Notes under the pieces: model-generated
Databases searched by the model: none
Told to the model about the DNA's origin: nothing
The model's input: the letters and a program-made list of their open reading frames with translations, nothing else
Part shown: piece after piece, positions 17,635-25,856 of the stretch
Layout of the letters: every line of letters starts with the position of its first letter
Position numbering within the stretch: the first letter of the stretch is position 1
Position numbers and translations under genes: made by a program
Assembly (NCBI RefSeq): GCF_013177675.1
Contig: NZ_CP042652.1
Span: 930,001 to 994,000 of the forward strand
Direction: 5' to 3'
DNA from: Arcobacter acticola
GTDB lineage: Bacteria; Campylobacterota; Campylobacteria; Campylobacterales; Arcobacteraceae
DNA length: 64,000 nt

Positions 17635-18846
17635 ATGAGTAATTATATTCCAAAACCAAGTATATTTGATCCAGATGAAAAAGGTCAGTTTGGTATTTTT
17701 GGTGGACAGTATGTGCCTGAAACATTGATGCCAGTTTTAAAAGAATTAGAAATAGAATATAAAAAATATAGATTTGACAAAGAGTTCTGGGCTGAAGTTA
17801 ATTATCTTTTAAAAGATTATGTAGGACGAGAAAATCCTCTTTATCTTGCAAAAAATATAAGTGAAGAAATAGGTGCAAAAGTTTATCTAAAAAGAGAAGA
17901 TTTAAACCACACAGGAGCTCATAAAGTAAATAACGTTATAGCTCAAGGCTTACTTGCAAAAAAATTAGGAAAAACAAAAGTTATAGCAGAAACAGGAGCT
18001 GGTCAACATGGTGTTGCAACTGCTACAATAGCTGCACTTATGGGACTTGAATGTACTATATTTATGGGTGCAAAAGATGTTGAGAGACAAGAGTTAAATG
18101 TATTTAGAATGAAGCTTTTAGGAGCTAAAGTAATTGCTGTTCAAAGTGGAAGTAAAACACTAAAAGATGCTATGAATGATGCTATTAGATACTGGGTTAC
18201 AAACGCAAGGGATACTTTTTATATAATAGGAACAGTTGCAGGTCCTCATCCATATCCTATGATGGTTCGAGATTTTCAAGCTGTAATTGGCTTTGAAGCT
18301 AGAAAACAAATACTTGAAAAAGAGGGAAGACTTCCTGATTATGTTGTTGCATGTATTGGTGGTGGATCAAATGCTATTGGTATGTTCTCACACTTTTTAG
18401 AAGATGCTAGTGTTACTTGTATAGGAATAGAAGCAGGGGGCTTAGGGCTTGACACTGATAAACATGGATGTTCACTTGAAAAAGGGAGTCCTGGAGTTTT
18501 ACATGGTCAATGCTCTTATTTGCTTCAAGATGAAGATGGACAAGTTTTAGAAGCTCATTCTATTAGTGCAGGGCTTGATTATCCAGGAATTGGACCTGAA
18601 CACTCTTTTCATAAAGATAATAAATCAGTACAATATGATTCGATAACTGATGCTGAAGCTATGGATGCTTTTGTATGGCTAAGTAGAAAAGAGGGTATTA
18701 TTCCTGCTTTTGAAACAGCTCACGCAGTTGCATATTTAAAGAAAGCAAAAGATAAATTAAAAGGAAAAATTGTTATTATAAACTTATCTGGTCGTGGAGA
18801 TAAAGATATGATACAAGCAAAGAGTTTGTTAAATTTTGACGAATAA
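17635..18846 (+). CDS. trpB: Tryptophan synthase beta chain
   Basis: A 403-aa protein of normal TrpB length. It has [10 protein letters not shown], the PLP lysine in HTGAHKVNN (about residue 97), [10 protein letters not shown], and the phosphate loop [10 protein letters not shown]. The enzyme condenses indole and serine to tryptophan. It stands between apt and a dedA gene; no trpA is in the window, so the trp genes are scattered, which is common in this phylum. The sequence is of the usual TrpB1 type. Confidence 0.95.
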   Translation: MSNYIPKPSIFDPDEKGQFGIFGGQYVPETLMPVLKELEIEYKKYRFDKEFWAEVNYLLKDYVGRENPLYLAKNISEEIGAKVYLKREDLNHTGAHKVNNVIAQGLLAKKLGKTKVIAETGAGQHGVATATIAALMGLECTIFMGAKDVERQELNVFRMKLLGAKVIAVQSGSKTLKDAMNDAIRYWVTNARDTFYIIGTVAGPHPYPMMVRDFQAVIGFEARKQILEKEGRLPDYVVACIGGGSNAIGMFSHFLEDASVTCIGIEAGGLGLDTDKHGCSLEKGSPGVLHGQCSYLLQDEDGQVLEAHSISAGLDYPGIGPEHSFHKDNKSVQYDSITDAEAMDAFVWLSRKEGIIPAFETAHAVAYLKKAKDKLKGKIVIINLSGRGDKDMIQAKSLLNFDE

Positions 18847-18854
18847 GGAGAGTT

Positions 18855-19559
18855 ATGAAAGAACTTTTTAGGAAAATTCAACCTTATTCTGGAAAGATAT
18901 TTGCAGTATTTTTGATATTATTTTTTTCTTATTTAGCATATAATTTATATAATGCACCTGTTGATGGGTTTGAAGAAAAATTTGTTTATTTATTAAAAAA
19001 ACATGGTTATATAATATTATTTGCATGGGGAATGCTAGAGGGTGAAGCAGGACTTATTATGGCTGGTTTATTATCTCATACAGGAGATATGAATCTATAT
19101 ATTGCAATATTTGTTGCTGGTCTTGGTGGTTTTATGGGAGATCAGGTATATTTTTATATTGGAAGATTCAATAAGTCTTATGTTCATAAAAAGTTCAAAG
19201 GACAAAGAAGAAAATTTGCCTTTGCTCATCTTTTATTACAAAAGTATGGTTGGCCAATAATTTTTATTCAAAGATATATGTATGGAATGAGAACTATAAT
19301 ACCTATTTCAATAGGACTTACAAGATATAGTGCAAAAATGTTTGCACTTATCAATCTTATTTCAGCTTGGTGTTGGGCTGCATTAACGATAGTTCCTGTT
19401 TGGTATTTTGGAGATGAAATTCTAAAGGTTTTAGAATGGGCTAAAGATCACTGGTATTTAGCTGTTCCAATTGCATTGATTTTTGGTGGAAGTATAATTT
19501 ATTATTTCAATAAAGCTACAAAAAAAGTAGATAAAAAAGGTAGAAAAAATGAAGATTAA
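18855..19559 (+). CDS. DedA-family membrane protein
   Basis: A 234-aa integral membrane protein with five to six hydrophobic segments. It has the DedA features: EGEAGLIMAGLL in the first re-entrant region, GGFMGDQVYFYIGR, and FIQRYMYGMRTIIPISIGL with the conserved arginines. DedA proteins move undecaprenyl phosphate or phospholipids across the inner membrane and support envelope homeostasis. It begins 8 nt after trpB with a GGAG site and overlaps pepA by 11 nt. Which lipid it carries cannot be read from the sequence. Confidence 0.88.
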   Translation: MKELFRKIQPYSGKIFAVFLILFFSYLAYNLYNAPVDGFEEKFVYLLKKHGYIILFAWGMLEGEAGLIMAGLLSHTGDMNLYIAIFVAGLGGFMGDQVYFYIGRFNKSYVHKKFKGQRRKFAFAHLLLQKYGWPIIFIQRYMYGMRTIIPISIGLTRYSAKMFALINLISAWCWAALTIVPVWYFGDEILKVLEWAKDHWYLAVPIALIFGGSIIYYFNKATKKVDKKGRKNED

Positions 19560-20961
19560 TTTAGTAGAAAAAAGTGCAAAAAATAGTTCTGATATAGAAA
19601 TAGTTCTTGTAAAAACTCTTGATGGTTTAAAAGACTCTGAGATTTTAGAAATACTTGATTTTAAAGCAAAAGATGAATCTTGTGTTTTATTAGCAGAATC
19701 AAAAAAAATTTATGTAGGTTTTGAAGAAAATGATTATGACTCAATAGCAATAGCAATTGCTACAGCTATCAAAAAATTTCAAACAACAAAATTTAAAAGT
19801 GCAAAAATAAAACTATGTGAAGTTTTAGAAAACAATCTAAAAGCACTTGTTGAAGGTGCTTTATTAGGTGAGTATAAATTTACTCATTATAAATCTGAAA
19901 AAGAAAATAAAAAAATAGAATTAAATTTAATAGTAAAAGAAAAAACACCTGAATTAGAAAAAGTTCTAAAAGAATCAAAAATCATCTCAAAAGCAGTAAA
20001 TAAAACAAGAACAATGGTAAACACAGCCCCTGCTGATTTTTATCCATCTGTCATGGCAGAAGTTGCACAAGAATTAGCAAAAGATGCAAATATTTCTTGT
20101 GAAGTTTATGGTGAAAAATATTTAGAAAAAAATAAAATGATGGCAATGCACAGTGTTGGAAGAGCTTCAATTCATGAATCAAAACTTATTCATTTATCAT
20201 ATAAACCAAAAAATGCTACTAAAAAAATAGTTTTAGTTGGAAAAGGTTTAACATATGATTCAGGTGGATTGTCTTTAAAACCATCTGATTCTATGGTTGG
20301 AATGAAAATGGATAAATCAGGTGGTTGTGCTGTATTATCAACACTTTGGGCAATTGCAAAACTTGGACTTCCTTTTGAAGTACATGGAATTGTGGGTGCT
20401 GTTGAAAATATGATAGGTGGAAATGCTTATAAACCTGATGATATTTTAAAAGCAAAAAATGGTAAAACAATAGAAGTGCGAAATACAGATGCAGAAGGAA
20501 GACTGGTTCTTGCTGATTGTTTATGTTTTGCCCAAGATGAAATAAAAGATATTGATTATATCTTTGATTATGCAACGCTTACAGGTGCTTGTGTAGTTGG
20601 AGTTGGACAATATACAACAGGAATTATGGGAAATAATGAAATCCTAAAAAGAAATGCAGTATTAAGTGCTCTTAAATCAGGAGAATACGCAACAACTTTA
20701 GATTTTAATAGATATCTAAAAAAAGCAATTAAATCAGAAGTTGCAGATATTTGTAATGTTGCAAATACAAGATACGGTGGAGCAATAACAGCAGGAATGT
20801 TCTTAGATAACTTTATTTATGATGAAAACAAAGAAAAATGGATACATTTTGATATAGCAGGACCTGCATATGTAGAAAGTGTATGGGGATACAATCCTCA
20901 TGGAGGAAGTGGAGCAGGTGTTAGAATGACAATTAAATTTTTACAAAACTTAATTGACTAA
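19549..20961 (+). CDS. pepA: Leucyl aminopeptidase (M17 family)
   Basis: A 470-aa cytosolic aminopeptidase. The C-terminal catalytic domain has VGKGLTYDSGGLSLKP with the metal ligands Lys and Asp, MKMDKSGGCAV, the signature NTDAEGRLVLAD, and FDYATLTGACVVG. The enzyme is a hexameric two-metal exopeptidase that recycles peptides; in some bacteria it also binds DNA. The gene overlaps dedA by 11 nt and ends 30 nt before a strong hairpin, closing the trpB-dedA-pepA unit. Confidence 0.94.
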   Translation: MKINLVEKSAKNSSDIEIVLVKTLDGLKDSEILEILDFKAKDESCVLLAESKKIYVGFEENDYDSIAIAIATAIKKFQTTKFKSAKIKLCEVLENNLKALVEGALLGEYKFTHYKSEKENKKIELNLIVKEKTPELEKVLKESKIISKAVNKTRTMVNTAPADFYPSVMAEVAQELAKDANISCEVYGEKYLEKNKMMAMHSVGRASIHESKLIHLSYKPKNATKKIVLVGKGLTYDSGGLSLKPSDSMVGMKMDKSGGCAVLSTLWAIAKLGLPFEVHGIVGAVENMIGGNAYKPDDILKAKNGKTIEVRNTDAEGRLVLADCLCFAQDEIKDIDYIFDYATLTGACVVGVGQYTTGIMGNNEILKRNAVLSALKSGEYATTLDFNRYLKKAIKSEVADICNVANTRYGGAITAGMFLDNFIYDENKEKWIHFDIAGPAYVESVWGYNPHGGSGAGVRMTIKFLQNLID

Positions 20962-20991
20962 TAAAATACATTTTTAATAAACATTTCATCT

Positions 20992-21025
20992 AAAAAGGTA
21001 GCAAATTTAGATTTGCTACCTTTTT
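20992..21025 (+). terminator. Rho-independent terminator after pepA
   Basis: A perfect 15-bp stem: AAAAAGGTAGCAAAT (20992-21006), loop TTAG, and the complementary arm 21011-21025 ending in T's. It can serve both strands. Confidence 0.85.
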
Positions 21026-21298
21026 TATTATATTAATCTATCTAAATTAATATTCTCAATTATTGCTATAAAAAATTTTTTTGATCAAAGCTCACATTCT
21101 AAATATTTACAGCTTTGAGATAATCTTGCCTTTAAATGTTTGGAATCTAGTTCTACACAAAACTGCATGCATTTTCACTGCATAAAATGAAGCTAGAGTA
21201 AATGCATTTTTTAATTCTATTGTTTTCATAACAATAATTTTATATATAAATAGTTAATATTAAAAGGCACAATTATATAGAATTGTACCTTTTATACT
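21026..21298. other. Intergenic stretch with only doubtful short reading frames
   Basis: Between the pepA terminator and the unknown minus-strand gene there is no convincing gene. On the minus strand a 40-codon frame (21107-21229, MKTIELKNAFTL...) and a 27-codon cysteine-containing frame (21085-21168, MQFCVELDSKHLKARL then SQSCKYLECEL) overlap in different frames. Neither has a clear ribosome-binding site. They could be the two halves of one small gene split by a frameshift. Confidence 0.3.
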
Positions 21299-22135
21299 TT
21301 ATATCAAGAAATCTTCTAGTTTAAATTTAAAACTATCTTTTGATGGTTTTTCTAAAAAGAAAGAGTTGTACCAAAATTTATGTCCAAAGAAATCTATCAT
21401 ATATGGTAATGAGAAAGTTATATCTTTATTATACATTACTGTTTTGAAATAAGTATCATTTTTAGAAGGAATTTCATTTAGAGTACTTACTGAAAGAAAT
21501 GCATTAAATACATTAAATGTTCCTATTGGGAAGACTAAAATTTTACACATAAGACCTTCCATTAAATAATATTCTTTAAAAACATTTGTTCCTTCTTTAA
21601 AAAAAGCAGTATTTTTAAAATGTATAAATTGAGCATTTGAAACTAATATTAAAAAAATTTCAATAGGTATTTTATTTGATTTATGATTAATCATAAAATT
21701 TTTCAATGAATAAATTGCATAACGATTAATTTTATTAGTTTTAGGTATAAAATCGCTAATTTGATTTAATAAATATATCTTAGATGTTTCTTTTGTATCA
21801 ATTTGTAAATCTTTGAAAATTATTTCAGACGTATTTGTATTAGATAGCAATCCTATTTGTTTTAAAAATATATTTAAAACTTTTTGATATTTAATATCTT
21901 CTTCAAAATAGTATTTTAAGTTATTTGTAAAGATATGTATTAATTTCTTAAAATCAGAATAGCTTATTTCAAATATATCAGCATTTAAGCAAGAATTAGT
22001 TCTTCTTGAAAGATACAACAATTTAAAAAATATTGTTAATAGTTCATAATAATTTATATTTCTAATTTGATATGTTTGAGAAATTTTTTTTAGCACTTTT
22101 GCAAGAGTTTTTTTTGACAATTCGTTTTTTTTCAT
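21299..22135 (-). CDS. Hypothetical protein, no recognised family
   Basis: A 278-aa protein that I do not recognise. It is rich in Lys, Asn, Ile and Phe, predicted soluble, with no signal peptide and no long hydrophobic helix. The N-terminal 25 residues are basic (KKNELSKKTLAKVLKKI). The C-terminal part has aromatic clusters (DFFGHKFWYNSFF). AAAAAAGGAAAT before the ATG is a good ribosome-binding site on the minus strand. It stands alone between the pepA unit and ychF, with poorly conserved-looking flanks, and its base composition is lower in G+C than its neighbours. It may be accessory DNA. Confidence 0.65.
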   Translation of the reverse strand: MKKNELSKKTLAKVLKKISQTYQIRNINYYELLTIFFKLLYLSRRTNSCLNADIFEISYSDFKKLIHIFTNNLKYYFEEDIKYQKVLNIFLKQIGLLSNTNTSEIIFKDLQIDTKETSKIYLLNQISDFIPKTNKINRYAIYSLKNFMINHKSNKIPIEIFLILVSNAQFIHFKNTAFFKEGTNVFKEYYLMEGLMCKILVFPIGTFNVFNAFLSVSTLNEIPSKNDTYFKTVMYNKDITFSLPYMIDFFGHKFWYNSFFLEKPSKDSFKFKLEDFLI

Positions 22136-22482
22136 AATATTTCCTTTTTTGCTATTATTTTTATAAACGCCATCTATTTATTTTTAGCAATAAGTTAATA
22201 TTTGTAAAATAAAAATTATATAATGTTTTCTCCAATGATGGCGGAAGGCACATAAACCTGAAACTTATTATACATTTATTAAATTAAAAGAATCTGTAGT
22301 TAGAAAAGCTAAATTTTAAATAGAACTTATAAATTATTAAATTTAATGTGAATTCTAATTTCTCAATTTATGTCTTAATTTTGAAGATATGCAAGAATCA
22401 ACACTTTATCTACTTTTTTATCTTTTTAAAGTATAATATTCACAAAATTAATCTAACAAATAAATAATATAAAAGGTATAAA
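22136..22482. other. Intergenic region upstream of ychF
   Basis: This 347-nt gap between divergent genes holds no clear gene. A GC-richer island at 22233-22260 (within a frame reading MFSPMMAEGT) stands out from the AT-rich surroundings. The ychF promoter candidate TATAAT is at 22432-22437. I found no match to an RNA family that I know by eye. Confidence 0.4.
22432..22437 (+). promoter_or_regulatory. Probable -10 element of ychF
   Basis: TATAAT follows a T-rich stretch (22411-22426) and lies 46 nt before the ychF ATG. A T-rich region instead of a -35 box is typical of sigma-70 promoters in Campylobacterota. Confidence 0.5.
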
Positions 22483-23586
22483 ATGGGATTAGGTGTAGGT
22501 ATAGTAGGACTTCCAAACGTAGGTAAATCAACAACTTTTAATGCTTTAACAAAAGCACAAAATGCGGAAGCGCAAAATTATCCATTTTGTACAATTGAGC
22601 CAAATAAAGCAATTGTTCCAGTTCCTGATAAAAGATTAAATGCATTAGCAAAAATTGTTAATCCTGATAAAATTCAACATTCAACTATTGATTTTGTTGA
22701 TATTGCAGGTTTAGTTCGAGGTGCATCAAAAGGTGAAGGTTTAGGAAATCAATTTTTATCTAATATTAGAGAAGTTGAAGTTATTTTACATATGGTAAGA
22801 TGTTTTGAAGATGGAAATATTATTCACGTAGAGGGTGATGTAAATCCTTTAAGAGATATTGAAATCATTGAAACTGAGTTAATCTATGCTGATATTTCTC
22901 AATTAGAGAAAAAAATAGAAAGATTAAAAAAACAATCAAAATCATCTAAAGAAGCTGCAGCATCATTATTGATTGCTGAGGATTTATTTAAACACTTAGA
23001 AGAGTTACAACCTGTTAAAACTTATGAAAATAACGAAAATGAGGTATTTATAGCTTTAGATAAAGAGCTTAGATTTTTATCTAACAAAGACGTAATTTAT
23101 GGAGCAAATGTTGATGAAGATTCATTAGCAGATGGTGGAAATAAATTTGTTGATATTTTAAAAGAACATGCAGCAAGTGTTGGTGCAGATGTTATTTTAC
23201 TTTGTGCAAAAATTGAAGAAGAATTAGTTGGACTTGAAGAAGAAGAAGCTACTGAATTCTTAGCAGATTTAGGTGTTCATGAATCAGGACTAGAGCAAAT
23301 TATTCATAAAGCATTTGATAAATTAGGACTTCAGTCATATTTTACAGCTGGAAAAATTGAGGTGCGAGCTTGGACTATTAGAAAAAATACAAAAGCACCA
23401 CAAGCAGCAGCTGTAATTCATAATGACTTTGAAAAAGGTTTTATTAAAGCAGAAGTTATAGCATACAACGATTTTGTAAATCTTGGTGGTGAAGCTAAAT
23501 GTAAAGAATCAGGTAAATTAAGACTTGAAGGTAAAGATTATGTTGTGCAAGATGGTGACATTATGCATTTTAGGTTTAATGTATAA
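22483..23586 (+). CDS. ychF: Redox-regulated ATPase YchF (Obg-family)
   Basis: A 367-aa protein of normal YchF length. It shows the P-loop GLPNVGKST (residues 8-16), the switch region, DIAGLVRGASKGEGLGNQFL (G3), a coiled-coil insertion around residues 135-165, and a C-terminal TGS-type domain (TIRKNTKAPQAAAVIHNDFE, then KDYVVQDGDIMHF). YchF/Ola1 proteins prefer ATP and bind ribosomes. An AAAGG site precedes the ATG. Confidence 0.95.
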   Translation: MGLGVGIVGLPNVGKSTTFNALTKAQNAEAQNYPFCTIEPNKAIVPVPDKRLNALAKIVNPDKIQHSTIDFVDIAGLVRGASKGEGLGNQFLSNIREVEVILHMVRCFEDGNIIHVEGDVNPLRDIEIIETELIYADISQLEKKIERLKKQSKSSKEAAASLLIAEDLFKHLEELQPVKTYENNENEVFIALDKELRFLSNKDVIYGANVDEDSLADGGNKFVDILKEHAASVGADVILLCAKIEEELVGLEEEEATEFLADLGVHESGLEQIIHKAFDKLGLQSYFTAGKIEVRAWTIRKNTKAPQAAAVIHNDFEKGFIKAEVIAYNDFVNLGGEAKCKESGKLRLEGKDYVVQDGDIMHFRFNV

Positions 23587-23606
23587 ATAATTTATATAAA
23601 TATTGA

Positions 23607-23624
23607 TATAATATCTGTTATAAT
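23607..23624 (+). promoter_or_regulatory. Two TATAAT boxes upstream of the HDOD gene
   Basis: TATAAT occurs at 23607-23612 and again at 23619-23624, 12 nt apart, 30 nt or more before the TTG start at 23654. They may be alternative -10 elements. Confidence 0.4.
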
Positions 23625-23653
23625 AAAAAATAATAATAAAAGAAGGATAACGT

Positions 23654-24475
23654 TTGTCATCTATTAATATTTTACAAAAGATAGAATCTCTTCCTCCCTT
23701 ACCAAAAACAATAATTGATATTGAGGAATTTAGAAAAAGAAAAGATAAGGAAGCAGCAGATTTATTAGATATAATTGAAAAAGATGCACTTATAATATCT
23801 ACTTTATTAAAGATTTCTAATTCTGCAATGTTCGGATTTAGATCAAAAGTTGAAACACCAGGGCGAGCTATTAGCTTACTTGGTATTAATTTTACTATTT
23901 CTATTGCAATTGGTGGAACAGTTCAAAATTTATTGATGACAAGTTTAACTCCTTATGGAATAAACAGTGATGATTTTATGAGAGCTTCAAATATTTCATC
24001 AACTTTAGCTAGCATGTGGTTATCAAAAGTAGATGTTGATTTAAAAGAAGAGATAATTCTTCCAGCACTTTTACAAGAAATCGGTAAATTTATATTATCA
24101 GATTTACTTATTTCAGAAGAAAAATCAGAAGAATTTAAAAGTAAAATAGCATCTGGTGTTAGTATTGAAAACGCAGAAAGAGATTTATTAGGTTTTACAA
24201 CTTCTGAAATCACAGCAAAAATATTTAAATATTGGAAATTAAGTGATAATTTAATTGATATGATTGAATATGTTGATGATCTTTCAAAAGTAAGTAGCGG
24301 ATATAGACTTCAAACACAAGTGTTAGATGTAATAAAAACTGCATGTGCTATAAATTCACCATTAAGTGATAAAAGTGTAGAAAAAGCTATTTCTAAAGCA
24401 TCTCAATATGGATTAGACACAAAAATTCTTAAAAAAGCTATAGAAACTCTACAAGATAGATTATTAGACGAATAG
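23654..24475 (+). CDS. HDOD-domain protein
   Basis: A 273-aa protein made almost entirely of an HDOD domain: LPPLPKTI near the N-terminus, LLDIIEKDALIISTLLKISNSAMFG (residues 37-61, compared here in parts), and ALLQEIGKF where true HD phosphodiesterases have a metal-binding His-Asp pair. HDOD proteins are non-catalytic HD relatives used in signalling, often with c-di-GMP or chemotaxis circuits. The start is a TTG with GAAGGA upstream. It is convergent with recO and has no obvious signalling partner beside it. Confidence 0.87.
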   Translation: MSSINILQKIESLPPLPKTIIDIEEFRKRKDKEAADLLDIIEKDALIISTLLKISNSAMFGFRSKVETPGRAISLLGINFTISIAIGGTVQNLLMTSLTPYGINSDDFMRASNISSTLASMWLSKVDVDLKEEIILPALLQEIGKFILSDLLISEEKSEEFKSKIASGVSIENAERDLLGFTTSEITAKIFKYWKLSDNLIDMIEYVDDLSKVSSGYRLQTQVLDVIKTACAINSPLSDKSVEKAISKASQYGLDTKILKKAIETLQDRLLDE

Positions 24476-24486
24476 TCTATTCTATC

Positions 24487-25101
24487 TTACAAACCTTGAA
24501 GTAGGATGTCCCACAAGATTTCCATTTCTTGGTCATTGAAATTTATCAATTTTTTTCTTTCGAAAAGTTCTCTCATCTTATTTATATCAAATGCTTTTGC
24601 ATAGGCACAAGCTGAATGAACAGGTAAAAATCCTCTAACTAGGGAAATATCCTCAATAATCTCATTTTCACATAGTAAACACTCAAAATCTGTATGAAAT
24701 CTACCTTCGTATTCTAATAGGGAAATATATGACTCACAAATAGCTCTTAATGCATTTTGTTTGGTCATAACATGAATTAAATTTTCTAAATTATAAAAGT
24801 AGAAGGGATCGATTTGTTCTACATCTTTTAAATGAGGATAAAAAAGTCTAATATATCTTTGCCAGCAGTACATCTTTTCATTATCAAGTATCCAAGGAAA
24901 ACCCAATTGGATTACATCTTTTAATCTTGGTATCGTAGATTTTGTATTTTCAAGTTCAAAATCAATTTTATAACCTATATTTATATTTGAGTGTCTTGCT
25001 CCATAAAACCTATATGTAGTCAAGACCTCATTTTCAGCTAAAATAGATACTATTAAATCATCATCCTTAACAGGTTTAATATCTATTATATAACCTTGCA
25101 T
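24487..25101 (-). CDS. recO: DNA repair protein RecO (short epsilon type)
   Basis: A 204-aa protein with an N-terminal OB-fold pattern (MQGYIIDIKPVKDDDLIVSIL, of which the first residues match RecO) and a helical C-terminal part. It contains a CLLCE motif near residue 140 that recalls the zinc site of RecO. RecO anneals strands and loads RecA together with RecR. It is shorter than the E. coli protein (about 240 aa) but matches the shorter Campylobacterota form. An 86-aa acidic protein gene lies directly upstream on the same strand. Confidence 0.85.
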   Translation of the reverse strand: MQGYIIDIKPVKDDDLIVSILAENEVLTTYRFYGARHSNINIGYKIDFELENTKSTIPRLKDVIQLGFPWILDNEKMYCWQRYIRLFYPHLKDVEQIDPFYFYNLENLIHVMTKQNALRAICESYISLLEYEGRFHTDFECLLCENEIIEDISLVRGFLPVHSACAYAKAFDINKMRELFERKKLINFNDQEMEILWDILLQGL

Positions 25102-25110
25102 AAAAGAATT

Positions 25111-25371
25111 TTATTCCTCTTCTTCTTTTCTCATATCATTGATTTCAGCAATTATCTCTTCACATTCTTCATCATCAATATCACCATGAACTAAATCAAC
25201 AAGCATATCTTCAAACTCTTTTTTCATTTCTTGCATTTGTTTTAATTCTTCTTTTATTTCATCATTTTCTTTTTTTGCAGCTACTATTTCAAATAATTCG
25301 TCAATGTAATCTTCAATTTCAATAAGTACTTCATTTTTTATTAAATCTTCTAACTCTTTTTGTATACTCAT
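25111..25371 (-). CDS. Small acidic coiled-coil protein, function unknown
   Basis: An 86-aa protein very rich in Glu, Asp and Lys and almost wholly helical by pattern (KKENDEIKEELKQMQEMKKE). It has a strongly acidic C-terminus ending in a run of four glutamates. It lies 9 nt upstream of recO on the same strand and probably shares its transcript. No domain is recognised. A role in RecO function is only suggested by the pairing. Confidence 0.7.
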   Translation of the reverse strand: MSIQKELEDLIKNEVLIEIEDYIDELFEIVAAKKENDEIKEELKQMQEMKKEFEDMLVDLVHGDIDDEECEEIIAEINDMRKEEEE

Positions 25372-25430
25372 TTTTACACCTTTTTTTTAATTTATAGATT
25401 ATAACAAAAAACAACTACTCTTTTGCTTCA

Positions 25431-25459
25431 ATATTATCATATAATATTTATGATAATAT
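25431..25459. promoter_or_regulatory. Perfect 11-bp inverted repeat between divergent genes
   Basis: ATATTATCATA (25431-25441), a 7-nt spacer, and TATGATAATAT (25449-25459). It lies between the start of the acidic-protein/recO unit (minus) and ppnP (plus), 29 nt before the ppnP ATG, and contains -10-like sequences. A regulator site is likely, but its protein is unknown. Confidence 0.45.
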
Positions 25460-25487
25460 ATTAAAAATAATTATATAAGGAAAATAA

Positions 25488-25805
25488 ATGGCAGAGTTTA
25501 ATAATGTTTCTATTGCAAAAGCAGCCAACATTCTTTTTGAAGGGAATATTACAAGTAGAACTATAGTGTTTGAAGATGGTTCTAGAAAAACATTAGGAAT
25601 TATGTTACCAGGTGAATATGAATTAAATACAGTTCATAAAGAGATTATGGATATACAAAGAGGTACTTTAGAGATTATGTTACCTGCACAAGATTGGGTA
25701 AAATATGAAGGTCCTGCATCTTTTGAGATTCAAGCAAACTCTAAATTTAAATTAAGAGTACATTCTTTAGTTGATTATTGTTGTTCTTTTATTAAAAACC
25801 ACTAA
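25488..25805 (+). CDS. ppnP: Pyrimidine/purine nucleoside phosphorylase PpnP
   Basis: A 105-aa single-domain cupin. The pattern RTIVFEDGSRKTLGIMLPGEY (residues 24-44, read in parts) with TVHKEIMDIQRGTLEIMLP and a C-terminal VDYCCSF is that of the YaiE/DUF1255 family, now PpnP. The enzyme splits nucleosides with phosphate and has broad specificity. A good AAGGAAA site precedes the ATG. It is convergent with the NosL gene. Confidence 0.9.
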   Translation: MAEFNNVSIAKAANILFEGNITSRTIVFEDGSRKTLGIMLPGEYELNTVHKEIMDIQRGTLEIMLPAQDWVKYEGPASFEIQANSKFKLRVHSLVDYCCSFIKNH

Positions 25806-25825
25806 TATTTCTTATGGTTTTATTA

Positions 25826-25848
25826 ACAATGCGATTAAATCGCATTGT
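25826..25848. terminator. Hairpin between convergent ppnP and NosL genes
   Basis: ACAATGCGAT (25826-25835), loop TAA, ATCGCATTGT (25839-25848): a perfect 10-bp stem. It is GC-richer than its surroundings and is placed between two converging stops, so it probably ends both transcripts, although no long T-run follows. Confidence 0.6.
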
Positions 25849-25856
25849 AATAATTG

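Noticed and set aside
20291-20575. Minus-strand frame inside pepA
   Set aside because: Low-complexity His/Gln/Leu translation of the complementary strand; pepA motifs lie across it.
22220-22270. SRP RNA or a known riboswitch in the GC-richer island
   Set aside because: The GGAAGG stretch recalls SRP RNA, but the conserved loop and flanks are not there, and I could match no riboswitch core.
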